A DNA stretch of 64,000 nt, from NCBI GenBank assembly GCA_041389525.1, contig JAWKRR010000045.1, forward strand, positions 1 to 64,000, given 5' to 3'. The position numbers were made by a program, and so were the translations under genes. This stretch comes from JACKFB01 sp041389525 (GTDB lineage Bacteria > Myxococcota_A > UBA9042 > PHBI01 > JACKFB01). Below, piece by piece: positions 25,534 through 35,144 of this stretch. The notes under the pieces were generated by a model. It saw only the letters and a list, made by a program, of their open reading frames with translations, had not been told where the DNA came from and searched no databases. Every line of letters starts with the position of its first letter. Within the stretch, counting starts at the first letter, position 1.

Positions 25534-26838
25534 TCAGCGGTCGATACGCCGCGTGGCCGCGCGGTAGCGCTCGTCGGAGCGCGACGCGGCGAGGTCGAGT
25601 CCGCCGACGGCGACGAAGCGCTTGATGGCGTCGAGCTCGCCCTCGTCCAGCCACATCCCGTGGCTCTGGCACTCGTCGACGATGACGCCGCTGACCTCGC
25701 CGAAGTTGCGGCGGGTCATCATGTTGGAGCACATGGGGCATTGCCGGTAGACGACGCGGTCGGGCAGGCGCGCCATGGCACGCACGGCGCGGCTGATCTC
25801 GGCGAGGTTGGGGCGGTCGAAGAGCGGTCGCTGGGTGAGCGCGCCCAGCTCGTCGGGTTGCAGCCACAGGCCGTTGCAGCTGGGGCACACGTCCAGCTCG
25901 ACCTGCTGGGGGCCGACGAGGCGCGGCTCGGTGGGGGTGCGGCAGTCGGGGCAACGCACGCCCGAGGCGCCTGACTGGGTGACCGGGCGGGGGATTCGCG
26001 TGCCGGGGGTCGTGAGCGGGCCGCTGCCCATGATGCGGTCCAGGGCGTCGAGGGCCACCAGGGCGCTGGAGGGGCGGGCGGTGAGGTCGGGGTCCATCAT
26101 GGCCCCGATGAATCGCGCGATCCGCGAGCCGCCGCCGAAGATCCCGGGGTACTGCTCGGCGATGGACGCCTCGGACACCGGCGCTGGCGCGTGGCCGCTG
26201 ACCATGTGCAGCAGGGTGGCGCCGACGCCGTAGAGGTCGTCGATGGGGGTGGCCGTGCCGGGCACGTACTCGGGGGCGTGGTAGCCGAGGCCGCCCATGT
26301 AGTCGTCGGCGCCGACGACCCGGGCGCGCAGATCGGCGTGGATGAGGCCGGGGTTGAGCAGGACCACGCGCCCGTCGGGGCGCACCAGCGTCATGTTCGA
26401 GCGCACCGAGCCGTGGGAGAGCGGCGTCGCGCGGTCGTGGAGGTAGGCCAGAGTCGCCAGCATTTGCCTGGTGATTCGGAGGGCGAGGTCGGGGGGCGCG
26501 GGGCCGAAGGTGCGGATGAGGTCCTCGACGGTGCGGCCGCCGACGTACTCCTCGACCACCCAGACGCTGGCGGTGGCGCGGCGGTCGACGACCATGAGGT
26601 CGAAGAGGCGCGGGAGGCCGGGGTGGTCGATGTCGCGGAAGATCGCGGACTGGCGCGTGAGCTGGACCTCGGCCTCGGCGCTCAGGGGTTCGGCGAGTCG
26701 GTAGACCCGGGCGGCGTGGAGCGCGCCGCTGGCGAGCTCCTCGGCCAAGAAGACGAGCATCACTCCGCCCATGTCGAGGCGGCAGACCGGCTGATAGCGT
26801 CCGTTCGACGCCTTCGCGATGGACTCACCCGCGAGCAT
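25534..26838 (-). CDS. Pseudokinase with two TFIIB-type zinc ribbons
   Basis: A 434-residue cytoplasmic protein. Residues 10-285 follow the Ser/Thr kinase fold (MGGVMLVFLAEE, VVEEYVGGRTVEDLI, YHAPEYVPGTATPIDDLYGV), but the catalytic residues are gone. The ATP lysine position reads AARVYRL (42-48), the HRD motif is HGS (142-144), and DFG is NPG (162-164). Two zinc ribbons of the zf-TFIIB type follow: CPDC...CPSCNGLWLQPDEL and CPMC...CQSHGMWLDEGEL, the second with His as one ligand. It should therefore act as a scaffold or nucleotide sensor rather than a kinase. It is alone on its strand, with the next gene divergent. Confidence 0.82.
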   Translation of the reverse strand: MLAGESIAKASNGRYQPVCRLDMGGVMLVFLAEELASGALHAARVYRLAEPLSAEAEVQLTRQSAIFRDIDHPGLPRLFDLMVVDRRATASVWVVEEYVGGRTVEDLIRTFGPAPPDLALRITRQMLATLAYLHDRATPLSHGSVRSNMTLVRPDGRVVLLNPGLIHADLRARVVGADDYMGGLGYHAPEYVPGTATPIDDLYGVGATLLHMVSGHAPAPVSEASIAEQYPGIFGGGSRIARFIGAMMDPDLTARPSSALVALDALDRIMGSGPLTTPGTRIPRPVTQSGASGVRCPDCRTPTEPRLVGPQQVELDVCPSCNGLWLQPDELGALTQRPLFDRPNLAEISRAVRAMARLPDRVVYRQCPMCSNMMTRRNFGEVSGVIVDECQSHGMWLDEGELDAIKRFVAVGGLDLAASRSDERYRAATRRIDR

Positions 26839-26962
26839 CCTTGGCCCCCACGCTGCTCAGGATGAAAGAACGCTACCAGACCCGGCGGGCGGCGCACAGT
26901 CGGGCTTCCATCGTCAGCCCCGAGAGGGTAGCAAGGGCGTCCGTCGTCGGAGGGGATCGCTG

Positions 26963-29107
26963 ATGAAACGTATCGGTAACAGGTCGATCGTGGTGGTTTG
27001 CGCGTGGGCCGCGCTGGGGTGCGCTGGGGGCACCGAGGCCGCGGGGGACGCCCAGGGGCGCGACGTGGCCGGGGAGCTCGTGCTGGACGCGGGCTCCGAC
27101 GCCGCCCCGGACGCAGGCAGCGAGCTGCCGCCCATCGTCGAGGAGGGCACGATCGTGCGCTTCGACCTGGACGAAAACCTCGACAGCGCCGATCACTTTT
27201 ACGATTTCCCGTGGCCGTCCGACCTTCGGCTGACCGAGGCCGGGACGCCGGCGATGACGCGCATCCCGTCGCCCGTCGGCGTGGACCTGATCTCGGCGAT
27301 TGTGGCCATCAGCGACGAACGGCCGGGCTTCTCGGTGACCCCGGTCGCGTGGTTCCGCTTCTCGGCGGCCCCGGCCCCGCGGGAGCGCGCCGACATCCTC
27401 GCGGCGGACGCGGCCTCGCCGATCCTGTTGGTGGACGTCGACCCCGACTCGCCCGAGCGCGGCCGGCTCTACCCGCTGGTGGCGGCGACCCTGCCCGGCG
27501 ACGCCTGGGTCCCCGAGCACCTGCTGGCCGTCGCGGCGCGGCCTGGCTTCGTGCTGGCGCCCGACCGCACCTACGCCTTCGTGGTCCGGCGGTCGGCCAA
27601 CGACGCGGCGGGGCAGCCCTTGGGCGTGGCCGCCGACCTCCAGCGTCTGGCGCGCGGCGAGGTCCCGGCCGGCGCGCGGGGTGCTGCGGCGGCTGAGCTC
27701 TACGCGCCGCTCTGGCCCACCCTCGACAGCCTCGGCGTGCCGCGCGGCGAGGTCGCGGCGGCCACGGTGTTCACGACCGGCGACGTCGTGGCCGAGACCG
27801 CGCGGCTCAGCGACGGCGTGCTGGCCGACTACGACGCGACCATCGCGAACCTGCAGGTGGATCCCGACGACGGGGCCGACCACCCGCGCTACTGCGAGCT
27901 CGTCGGGACGCTGACCGTGCCGCAGTTTCAGCGCGGCAAGGCGCCCTTCGACACCGAGGGCCTCTTCGAGTTCGCCGCAGACGGCAAGCCCATCAAACAG
28001 CGTGATGAGAGCGTGCCGATCGTCGTGACCATGCCGCGCGCGCCCATGCCGGCCGGCGGCTACCCGCTGGTGCTCTACTTCCACGGCTCGGGTGGGCTGG
28101 CGGGCCAGGTGGTCGACCGCGGCACCATCCCGTCGGCGGGCGCCGCGGAGACCAAGGGCGAGGGGCCGGCGTTCGTGCTGGCCGCCCACGGCTTCGGCGC
28201 GGTGGGCTCGGCGCTGCCGGTGAACCCCGAGCGCGTGCCAGGCGCCAGCAGCATCGCCTACCTGAACTTCGCGAACCTGGGCGCCTTCCGCGACACCTTC
28301 CGCCAAGGCGTCATCGAGCAGCGCCTGATGCTGGAGGCCCTGGACTCGATGGTGATTCAGCCCGAGATCGTGGCCGCCTGCACCGGGATGACGCTGCCGG
28401 AGGGCGAGGCGGGGTATCGGTTCTCGACGACGCGGATCACCGCGCTCGGCCAGTCCATGGGCGGCATGTACGTCAACATGGTGGGCGCTGTGGAGCCGCG
28501 GATCGAGGCGGTGGTGCCGACGGGCGCGGGCGGGCTGTGGAGCTACTTCATCCTGCAGACGACCTTGCTGGACGCGGGGCCGCTGCTCGCGCTGCTGCTG
28601 GAGGCCGACAGCGACCTGAGCTTTCTGCACCCGGCGCTGCACACGATGCAGACCGCGTGGGAGCCGGCCGAGCCCATGGTCTACATGCCGCGGCTGGCGA
28701 AGCGGCCCCTGCCCGGCCACCCGGTGCGACCGATCTACGAACCCATCGGCGAGGGCGACTCGTTCTTCCCGACCGTGGTCTACGACGCCATCGTCCTGGC
28801 CTACGAGCACCCCCAGGCCGGCGAGTCGGTGTGGCCGGCGATGCAGCAGAGCCTTGCGCTGGCGGGCCTGGACGGGTTTCGGGAGTACCCGGTGCGCGAC
28901 AACCTGCGCAGCGTCGACGGCACGCCCTACACCGGGATCGTCGTGCAGTACGAGGGCGACGGCTGGTCGGACCCGCACACGATCTTCACTCAGCTCGACG
29001 CGGTGAAGTACCAGTACGGCTGCTTCCTCGAGACCTTCCGCGAGACCGGTGTGGCCGACGTGTTGGCCCCCGCGCCGCTCGGCACGCCGTGCAGCGGGGG
29101 GCTCTGA
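26963..29107 (+). CDS. Lipoprotein alpha/beta hydrolase
   Basis: A 714-residue lipoprotein. I use the ATG at 26963 (GGAGGGG upstream), which starts a short signal ending ALGC. An Asp/Ala/Gly spacer follows, then an N-terminal beta-rich domain (FDLDENLDSADHFYDFPWP). The hydrolase domain has oxyanion strand VLYFHGSGG and nucleophile elbow GQSMGGMY; the catalytic His probably lies in the C-terminal SDPHTIF segment. The Trp/Pro-rich FPWPSD start is seen in large secreted lipases or esterases of deltaproteobacteria. The substrate is unknown. It is convergent with the RskA-like gene across repeat copy 2. Confidence 0.75.
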   Translation: MKRIGNRSIVVVCAWAALGCAGGTEAAGDAQGRDVAGELVLDAGSDAAPDAGSELPPIVEEGTIVRFDLDENLDSADHFYDFPWPSDLRLTEAGTPAMTRIPSPVGVDLISAIVAISDERPGFSVTPVAWFRFSAAPAPRERADILAADAASPILLVDVDPDSPERGRLYPLVAATLPGDAWVPEHLLAVAARPGFVLAPDRTYAFVVRRSANDAAGQPLGVAADLQRLARGEVPAGARGAAAAELYAPLWPTLDSLGVPRGEVAAATVFTTGDVVAETARLSDGVLADYDATIANLQVDPDDGADHPRYCELVGTLTVPQFQRGKAPFDTEGLFEFAADGKPIKQRDESVPIVVTMPRAPMPAGGYPLVLYFHGSGGLAGQVVDRGTIPSAGAAETKGEGPAFVLAAHGFGAVGSALPVNPERVPGASSIAYLNFANLGAFRDTFRQGVIEQRLMLEALDSMVIQPEIVAACTGMTLPEGEAGYRFSTTRITALGQSMGGMYVNMVGAVEPRIEAVVPTGAGGLWSYFILQTTLLDAGPLLALLLEADSDLSFLHPALHTMQTAWEPAEPMVYMPRLAKRPLPGHPVRPIYEPIGEGDSFFPTVVYDAIVLAYEHPQAGESVWPAMQQSLALAGLDGFREYPVRDNLRSVDGTPYTGIVVQYEGDGWSDPHTIFTQLDAVKYQYGCFLETFRETGVADVLAPAPLGTPCSGGL

Positions 29108-29117
29108 TCCAGAGTCC

Positions 29118-29277
29118 CTTGCGTCCGAGATCCTGCCTGTGTCTGGCTTGAGTCTGGCCAGACTTGTCTCACGTTTGCGGGGTCACTTTGGTTCGCGCCA
29201 AGGCGCCAAGACGCCAAGGACGCGCGTTCTTGGCGTCTTGGCGTCTTGGCGCGAGCCCCTTGGTTCTGGCTCCGCCA
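29118..29277. repeat. Dispersed hairpin repeat, copy 2
   Basis: A 160-base element with the same left border (CTTGCGTCCGAGATCCTGC), middle (GGTCACTTTGGTTCGCGC) and right border (GGTTCTGGCTCCGCCA) as the copy at 19821. Arms 29194-29218 and 29229-29253 pair over 25 bases with one mismatch around a 10-base loop. It lies between two convergent genes and could end both transcripts. Confidence 0.75.
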
Positions 29278-29293
29278 GGTCGGGACTGCCTGA

Positions 29294-30178
29294 CTACTTG
29301 ATGGTCACGGTGCCGGTCGGCGACGCCGCGGACTTGTTGTCCATGGACTGGGTCGCGGGCTTCGCCACCGCGCCGATGCTCATGTGGACCAGGGGCTTGA
29401 GCGCGAAGGGCGCCGGGCTGTCGTCGGGGTCGGGCTCGACGCTGATGACGGCCGCGTAGCCTGCGGTGAGGTCCAGCGCCGGGGTGATGAAGTCCTGGCC
29501 AGGGAAGGGCGGGCCCGCGCCATCGGGGCCCGCGGTCGGGCCGGCGGCGTCGCTGTCGGTCATCGCCGGGTCGGTGAAGCGCCCCGTCGAGATGGGGCCC
29601 GCCGCACCCGCGACCCAGCCCTCGTAAGCCCAGCCGGCAGGCAGGGTCGGGAGCACGAGGCCCGGCGACATGCCGGCGTCGCCCGGGACCAGCCACCAGA
29701 TGCCGTGGTTGTCGTCGTCCTCGGTGGTCGTCGAGGGCGTCGCCAGGATGTAGCGGCCGGTGGCGTCGGCGAAGTCGGTGCCCAGCGCCGCGCCGTGCTT
29801 GGTGGTCAGCGTGGCGACGCCGCCCGCGATGTCGCCCGCGAGGACGTGGGTGCTGGACGGCGCCGGGTCGTCGCCGACGCCGGGCTCGACGGTGAGGATG
29901 TACGCGGTCGCGCGGTCGGCCATGGCGCCGTCGAAGCGGATGGTGGCCGGCACGGCCTCGCCGGTGGCGTCGATGGCGAAGCGGCCGGCGCTGACCGGGG
30001 CGCCGTCGACCATAAGCCAGCCCTCGTAAACGTAGCCGCCGCCGAGGGGTTCGAGGCCGGTGAAGCTGAGGGCGAGGCTGCGGGTGGTCGCCTCGTCGTC
30101 GCCGCTGTCGCAGGCGCTGGCGAGGCCGGCGAGGCAGCCGGCCGCGGCGAGGCAGGTGAGTAGGGTGATGCGTGACAT
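29294..30178 (-). CDS. Lipoprotein with two RskA-like domains
   Basis: A 294-residue lipoprotein (lipobox LASAC near residue 23). It holds two related domains. The first contains LSLSFTGLEPLGGGYVYEGW-type strands, DGAPVSAGRF and AYILTVEPGVGDDP. The second contains LPAGWAYEGWVAG, GPISTGRF and AAVISVEPDPDDSPAP. This YEGW...P-S-x-GRF...EP pattern resembles the extracytoplasmic domain of anti-sigma-K (RskA) proteins, but no sigma-binding zinc motif or membrane helix is present, so it is not an anti-sigma factor itself. It ends in TVTIK. GGAGC precedes the ATG. Role unknown. Confidence 0.65.
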   Translation of the reverse strand: MSRITLLTCLAAAGCLAGLASACDSGDDEATTRSLALSFTGLEPLGGGYVYEGWLMVDGAPVSAGRFAIDATGEAVPATIRFDGAMADRATAYILTVEPGVGDDPAPSSTHVLAGDIAGGVATLTTKHGAALGTDFADATGRYILATPSTTTEDDDNHGIWWLVPGDAGMSPGLVLPTLPAGWAYEGWVAGAAGPISTGRFTDPAMTDSDAAGPTAGPDGAGPPFPGQDFITPALDLTAGYAAVISVEPDPDDSPAPFALKPLVHMSIGAVAKPATQSMDNKSAASPTGTVTIK

Positions 30179-30271
30179 GGGGTGCTCCTCGAGCGCGACG
30201 CGGAGGCCGCGAGTTCATTGACGCGCCGGCGTCTTGGCCGGTGTGAGGATGATCGTGCCCCCTGGCGTTCG

Positions 30272-30298
30272 TTGACTCCATCGATTGTTAATTCACAA
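30272..30298 (+). promoter_or_regulatory. Promoter and LysR-type operator upstream of the LysR gene
   Basis: A locally AT-rich stretch carries TTGACT at 30272 with ACAAAT 17 bases later as a poor -10. Inside it TTGT-TAATTC-ACAA (30285-30298) is a perfect dyad containing the T-N11-A core of LysR-type binding sites. The position suits autoregulation of the gene at 30342. Confidence 0.4.
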
Positions 30299-30341
30299 AT
30301 CGTTCTAATTTACTGCATGATTGAGGCGAACCGGAGGGGAG

Positions 30342-31283
30342 ATGGAGCGGCTGCGGCGCATCGCGGGGTTCTGGAGCTGGCTGCCGACCTTCCGCGCGGT
30401 GGCGGAGACCGAGCATCTGCCGAGCGCGTCGGAGGCGCTGCACGTCACCCCGTCGGCGCTCTCGCGGACGATTCGCCTGCTCGAAGACCAGCTTGGGACC
30501 AAGCTCTTCGAGCGCCAGGGCCGGCGCATCGTGCTCAGCCCCGCCGGCGACGCGTTCTTGGGCTCGGTGCGCGACGCGATGCGGCTCATCGACGAGGGGG
30601 TGACGACCCTTCAGGGCCGCACCCACGTGGGCCCGGTGCGCGTCTCGGTGCCGGGGCCGCTCGCGCCGCTCTTCGTGCTGCCCGCGCTGCGGCGGGTGCA
30701 GGCCGAGCACCCGGCCATCACCGGCTGGGTCACGGGGCACGTGGCGTCGGCGGTCCACGGGATGCTGCTGCGCGGCGCGCTGGACCTGGCGCTGCTGGAC
30801 GACCCGATCCCGGCGCCCGACCTGCACGTCGAGCCCCTGGCGGTGATTCGGCACGGGGTTTACTGCGGGCGGGCGCACCCGCTCTATGGAAAAACACAGG
30901 TGCCACCTGACGAATTGGCGCGTTGGGCCTTCGTCGCGCCGATCCCGGACGGCGACGGCGTGACCCACGACGCGTGGCCGCCCGAGCACGAGCGGCGCGT
31001 CACCCTGCGCGTCATCCAGATGCAGGTGGCGATTCGAGCCTGTGCCGAGGGCGAGCTGCTGGCGGCGCTGCCCGAGCTGGTCGCGGCCGACCACGGGGGC
31101 GAGCTGTGGCGCCTCGACGCGCCGTTCATGCGGCCAAGCCAGCTCTACCTGATGCAGCGACGTGAGCTGGCGGCGCGCGGGCGGATCGGGGTGGTCGTGG
31201 ACGCGCTGCGGGCGGTGGCGGCCGAGCGCGGGTCACCGGCGAGCGAGGGCGGCGCTTTCAAGGATAGCGCGGGGCTGCGATAA
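30342..31283 (+). CDS. LysR-family transcriptional regulator
   Basis: A 313-residue LysR-type regulator. The N-terminal winged helix is clear (WLPTFRAVAETEHLPSASEA, then VTPSALSRTIRLLEDQLGTK, LFERQGRRIVLSPAGDAFL). The effector domain spans about residues 95-295 with two Rossmann-like lobes. I use the ATG at 30342 because GGAGGGGA lies just upstream and the helix then begins at the usual place. The stop is 9 bases before the Ig-repeat lipoprotein gene, so the regulator and that gene are probably one transcript. The inducer is unknown. Confidence 0.9.
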   Translation: MERLRRIAGFWSWLPTFRAVAETEHLPSASEALHVTPSALSRTIRLLEDQLGTKLFERQGRRIVLSPAGDAFLGSVRDAMRLIDEGVTTLQGRTHVGPVRVSVPGPLAPLFVLPALRRVQAEHPAITGWVTGHVASAVHGMLLRGALDLALLDDPIPAPDLHVEPLAVIRHGVYCGRAHPLYGKTQVPPDELARWAFVAPIPDGDGVTHDAWPPEHERRVTLRVIQMQVAIRACAEGELLAALPELVAADHGGELWRLDAPFMRPSQLYLMQRRELAARGRIGVVVDALRAVAAERGSPASEGGAFKDSAGLR

Positions 31284-31292
31284 TCCGGCGCT

Positions 31293-34200
31293 ATGAAACA
31301 CCCCCGAAAGCGCGGCCGCGTCGACCTCCTCCAGATTACGCTCGCGCTGCTCTTGGCGTGGGGGTGTGCGGCGTGCGCGGACAGCGGCGCCGGCGGTGAC
31401 GGCGAGGTGGCGACGGGCGCGGACGCGGACGCGGAGGTCGCCGCCGAGGTCGTCGCCGACGTCCCGGTGGGTCCTGCCGGCACCCCCAGCGTGACGGTGC
31501 TGAGCCCCGAGGCGGACTCGGTGTGGAAGCTTGGGGAGAGCATCCCGGTGAGCGTGCGGATCTCGGACTCCGACGACCCGGTGAGCAGCCTGACCTACGC
31601 GCTGCGGGCGGCCGGCGTGGGCGTCGTGGCGGAGGGCGCGGTCGCGAGCGCGACCCTGGACATCGCGGTGGACAGCCTCAGCGCGGGCTCGCACGTGCTG
31701 ACGCTGGAGGTGCGGGACCCGGCGGGGCATGTGGGGCAGGCCTCGGTCGCGGTGCGGGTGAATCGCCCGCCCGCGGGTGCGACCGTGGTGAGCATCGCGC
31801 CGGCGGCTCCGACCACCGCGGACGCCCTGCTGGCGACGGTGCAGACCGCCGCGGTGGACCCGGATGGGCAGGTGGTGACGTACCGCTTTGCGTGGTCGCG
31901 GGACGGGGAGGCCGCGCAGATCGCGCAGGCGCAGGTCCCGTCGACGGCGACCGCGCGGGGGCAGACCTGGACGGTGCGGGCCTTTCCCAGCGACGGGGAC
32001 CACGAGGGCGAGGTCGGGACGGCGAGCGTGGTCATCGCCAACGCGCCCCCCACGCTGAAGAGCGTGAGCCTGCTGCCCAGCGCGGCGACCACGGACGCGA
32101 CGCTGACCTGCAGCGCGGCCGGGTGGGCGGACGCCGACGGGGACGCCGAGGGCTACCGGTTCGAGTGGTACGTCGACGGCAAGCTGGTGGTGGGCCAGAG
32201 CGGCGAGACCCTCGACGGAGCGTGGTTCGACAAGGGCCAGAGCGTGCGGTGCCGGGTGGCGCCGTGGGACGGGCTCGACGCGGGGAAGTCGCTGGACAGC
32301 GCGGTGGTGCCGGTGCTCGACACGCCGCCGGGGGCCACGGGGGTGGAGATCTCGCCCGCGGCCGGGACCTCGAAGACGACGTTTACCTGCGCGGCGACGG
32401 ATCTTTCGGACCCCGACCCGGGCGATACGCCCACGGTGCAGACCATCTGGCTGGTGGACGGGGTCGAGCAGCCGGGCACGACCAGCGCGAGCTACACGCC
32501 GGTGGGGCAGAAGCGCGGGGCGAAGATCCAGTGCAAGGTCGTGCCCAGCAGCGGGGCGGTCACGGGCAGCCCGCTGGTGTCGGCGACGGTGGTCCTTGGG
32601 AACGCGGCGCCCAGCGTCGGCGCGGTCATCGTGACGCCGGTGCCGGCGACGGAGTCGACGGGCGTGCAGTGCGTGGCCAGCGACCTGACGGACGCCGACG
32701 GCGACGCGGTGACGCTGCGGGTGACGTGGAAGGTCGACGGGGCGGTGGTCGACGGCGAGTCAGGGGCGATTTTATCAGGCGCGCACTACAAAAAAGGGCA
32801 GACGGTGAGCTGCTCGGTGGTGCCCTTCGACGGCGTGGACGCGGGCGCGTCGGTCGCCAGCAAGTTCGGGACGGTCATCGCGAACGAGGCGCCGACGCTC
32901 GAGACGGTGAGCCTGGGGCCGCCGGGGGCGACGGGCTCGGACACGCTGGTGTGCACGCCGAGCGGGTTCGCGGACCCTGACGGCGACGCGGCGGGCTTTC
33001 AGTACGCGTGGACCATCGACGGGGCGGCGGTGGCTGGCGCGGACAAGGCGACGCTCAGCGGGAACGGGCTGAGCAAGGGCGACGAGGTCGTCTGCGTCGT
33101 GACGCCCTTTGACGGCGAGGCCGCGGGGCCGCCGGTCAGCTCGCTGACCCTGACCGTGGCGAACTCGGCGCCGTCGCTGGCCTCGGCGAGCGTGACGCCG
33201 CTCGAGGGCGGCAAGTTGAGCGTGTTTACGTGCGTGCCAGCCGGGCACAGCGACCCGGACGCGGGCGACCTGAAGGTCTACGGGTTTCGGTGGTTCGTGG
33301 ACGGGGTGGTGGTCGCCGGGCAGACGGGCGCGTCGTTTGTGCCGGGCATCGGGGCGGCCAGCGGGGCCGAGATCCGGTGCGAGGCCACGCCCTCGGATGG
33401 GCTTGCCAGCGGGGCGCCCGTGTTGAGCGGGCCGGCGGTGCTGAAGAACCAGGCGCCGACGGTAGCTTCCGTGTCGGTCGGGCCGGCCGGGGCTGACGTG
33501 ACGACGACTCTGGCGTGTGTGGCCATCGGGCTCGCCGACGCGGACGGGGATCCGGTGACGGTCGGCTACCAGTGGACGGTGAATGACGCGCTGGTGACGG
33601 GCGAATCGGGGGCTACGCTGGCTGGCGGGGTGGCGAAGAAGGGGCAGACGGTGCGGTGCTTGGCGGTGCCCTCGGACACAAAGGTCTCGGGCGCTCCGGT
33701 GCAGAGTCAGCCGCTGGTCATCGGGAACGCGCCGCCGAAGCTGGCGGGGGCGGCGGTGACCCCGTCGGCGGGGACGACGGCGACGACGTTCACCTGCTCC
33801 GCGCAGGGCGCGAGCGACCCGGACGACGACGCCGTGAGCGTGGGGTGGCGGTGGCTGATCAACGGCGTGGCCGTGCCGGGGGCGGTCGACGTGACCTACC
33901 TGCCCGGGGCGGCGGCGAGCGGCGGGGATCTGCTGCGCTGCGAGGCCACGCCGAGCGATGGGGCGGCGACGGGGGCGGCGGTGACCAGTGCTGCGGTGAC
34001 CCTCGAGGGGCCGCCGCCGGACAACCAGCCGCCGACCGTGACCTCGGCGAACATCACGCCCGCGACCGCGGTCACGACGTCGGTTTTGACCTGTAACGGC
34101 GTGGGGGCGGCGGATCCGGAGGGGAAGACGGTCACGCTGAACTACGCGTGGACGAAGGGTGGGGTTCCCATCGGCGGGCAGACGGCGAAGACGCTGCCGG

Positions 34201-35144
34201 CGGCGGCGCACAAGAAGGGCGACAGCATCGCGTGCAGCGTGACGCCTTACGACGGCGAGCTCTTCGGCAGCGCGGCGACCAGCGCGCCGGTGGTCATCGG
34301 GAACTCGGCGCCGGTCATCGCCGACGTGGTGGTCACGCCGCTACAGCCGGCGGCGGGGGCGGCGCTCACCTGCACGGTCACGGCCAGCGACCCCGACGAC
34401 GACGCCATCAGCTACGCGTATCAGTGGCTGCTTGAGTCGGAGATCGCGGCAGGCCAGACCGCGGCGACGCTGGCCGCCGGGACCACCCAGGCGTGCGAGC
34501 AGTGGACTTGCCTGGCGCGGGTCAGCGACGGGCAGCTCTTCAGCGGCTTCGACGAGGACTCGGTGGCGACGCCCAGCGGCGGCGTGACCGGCGCGTTCGG
34601 CTGGTTCAAGCACCACAGCTTCGACCCCACGACCGGCACGACGCCGAAGAGCCTCAGCGCCTTTCTCAAGATCGAGGTCGCCGCGACGCGAATCACACTG
34701 CCGGCGTCGGCCTTCCCGTACACACTCACCAAGGTGCGCTTCGTGTCGGCGGGGCAGACGTACACGGTCAAGGTCTACAACGACGCGTTCGGCAAAGTGG
34801 GGACCGAGCTCGGGTCGCAGCAGGTCGTGGGCAACGGCACCTACCAGGAGGTCACGCTGACCACGCCGGTCGAGTTCGCGACCCAGCAGTCCTTCTGGTT
34901 GGGGCTGGGGAGCCCGAACGACGGCATGACGATCCGCGGCGACGGCAGCCCGCCGGCCGACGCCACGGCGAACGAGATCTACGGATGCAGCTTCTTCCTC
35001 GGTGGGACTTGCTTCACGGTCTTCGAGTGGAAGCCCTTCGACAGCTTCGCGGACCCCTTCGGGACGCCGTCGACCGACCCCTTCGTCACCTTCGGGGACC
35101 TGATCATCGACGCTGGCGGCGTGACCGGGGCCGGCTGCCCGTAG
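31293..35144 (+). CDS. Giant Ig-repeat surface lipoprotein
   Basis: A 1283-residue lipoprotein (signal LLLAWGCAAC, then an Asp/Ala/Glu spacer). An Ig/cadherin-like first domain is followed by ten tandem modules of about 92-95 residues to roughly residue 1090. Each module runs V-x-P...TLTC...D-x-DGD...YxWxVDGxxVxGxxxxTLxG...KKGxxVxCxVxPxDG...A-P. Most have two Cys placed to form one disulfide. A C-terminal domain of about 190 residues (WFKHHSFDPTTGT, YTVKVYNDAFG, FWLGLGSPND) follows. The modules look like Ig-type adhesion or stalk repeats. The gene probably shares a promoter with the LysR gene. Partner or surface ligand unknown. Confidence 0.82.
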   Translation: MKHPRKRGRVDLLQITLALLLAWGCAACADSGAGGDGEVATGADADAEVAAEVVADVPVGPAGTPSVTVLSPEADSVWKLGESIPVSVRISDSDDPVSSLTYALRAAGVGVVAEGAVASATLDIAVDSLSAGSHVLTLEVRDPAGHVGQASVAVRVNRPPAGATVVSIAPAAPTTADALLATVQTAAVDPDGQVVTYRFAWSRDGEAAQIAQAQVPSTATARGQTWTVRAFPSDGDHEGEVGTASVVIANAPPTLKSVSLLPSAATTDATLTCSAAGWADADGDAEGYRFEWYVDGKLVVGQSGETLDGAWFDKGQSVRCRVAPWDGLDAGKSLDSAVVPVLDTPPGATGVEISPAAGTSKTTFTCAATDLSDPDPGDTPTVQTIWLVDGVEQPGTTSASYTPVGQKRGAKIQCKVVPSSGAVTGSPLVSATVVLGNAAPSVGAVIVTPVPATESTGVQCVASDLTDADGDAVTLRVTWKVDGAVVDGESGAILSGAHYKKGQTVSCSVVPFDGVDAGASVASKFGTVIANEAPTLETVSLGPPGATGSDTLVCTPSGFADPDGDAAGFQYAWTIDGAAVAGADKATLSGNGLSKGDEVVCVVTPFDGEAAGPPVSSLTLTVANSAPSLASASVTPLEGGKLSVFTCVPAGHSDPDAGDLKVYGFRWFVDGVVVAGQTGASFVPGIGAASGAEIRCEATPSDGLASGAPVLSGPAVLKNQAPTVASVSVGPAGADVTTTLACVAIGLADADGDPVTVGYQWTVNDALVTGESGATLAGGVAKKGQTVRCLAVPSDTKVSGAPVQSQPLVIGNAPPKLAGAAVTPSAGTTATTFTCSAQGASDPDDDAVSVGWRWLINGVAVPGAVDVTYLPGAAASGGDLLRCEATPSDGAATGAAVTSAAVTLEGPPPDNQPPTVTSANITPATAVTTSVLTCNGVGAADPEGKTVTLNYAWTKGGVPIGGQTAKTLPAAAHKKGDSIACSVTPYDGELFGSAATSAPVVIGNSAPVIADVVVTPLQPAAGAALTCTVTASDPDDDAISYAYQWLLESEIAAGQTAATLAAGTTQACEQWTCLARVSDGQLFSGFDEDSVATPSGGVTGAFGWFKHHSFDPTTGTTPKSLSAFLKIEVAATRITLPASAFPYTLTKVRFVSAGQTYTVKVYNDAFGKVGTELGSQQVVGNGTYQEVTLTTPVEFATQQSFWLGLGSPNDGMTIRGDGSPPADATANEIYGCSFFLGGTCFTVFEWKPFDSFADPFGTPSTDPFVTFGDLIIDAGGVTGAGCP

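Noticed and set aside
29294..30178. Anti-sigma-K factor
   Set aside because: It is a lipoprotein without cytoplasmic sigma-binding domain; only the outer fold is similar.
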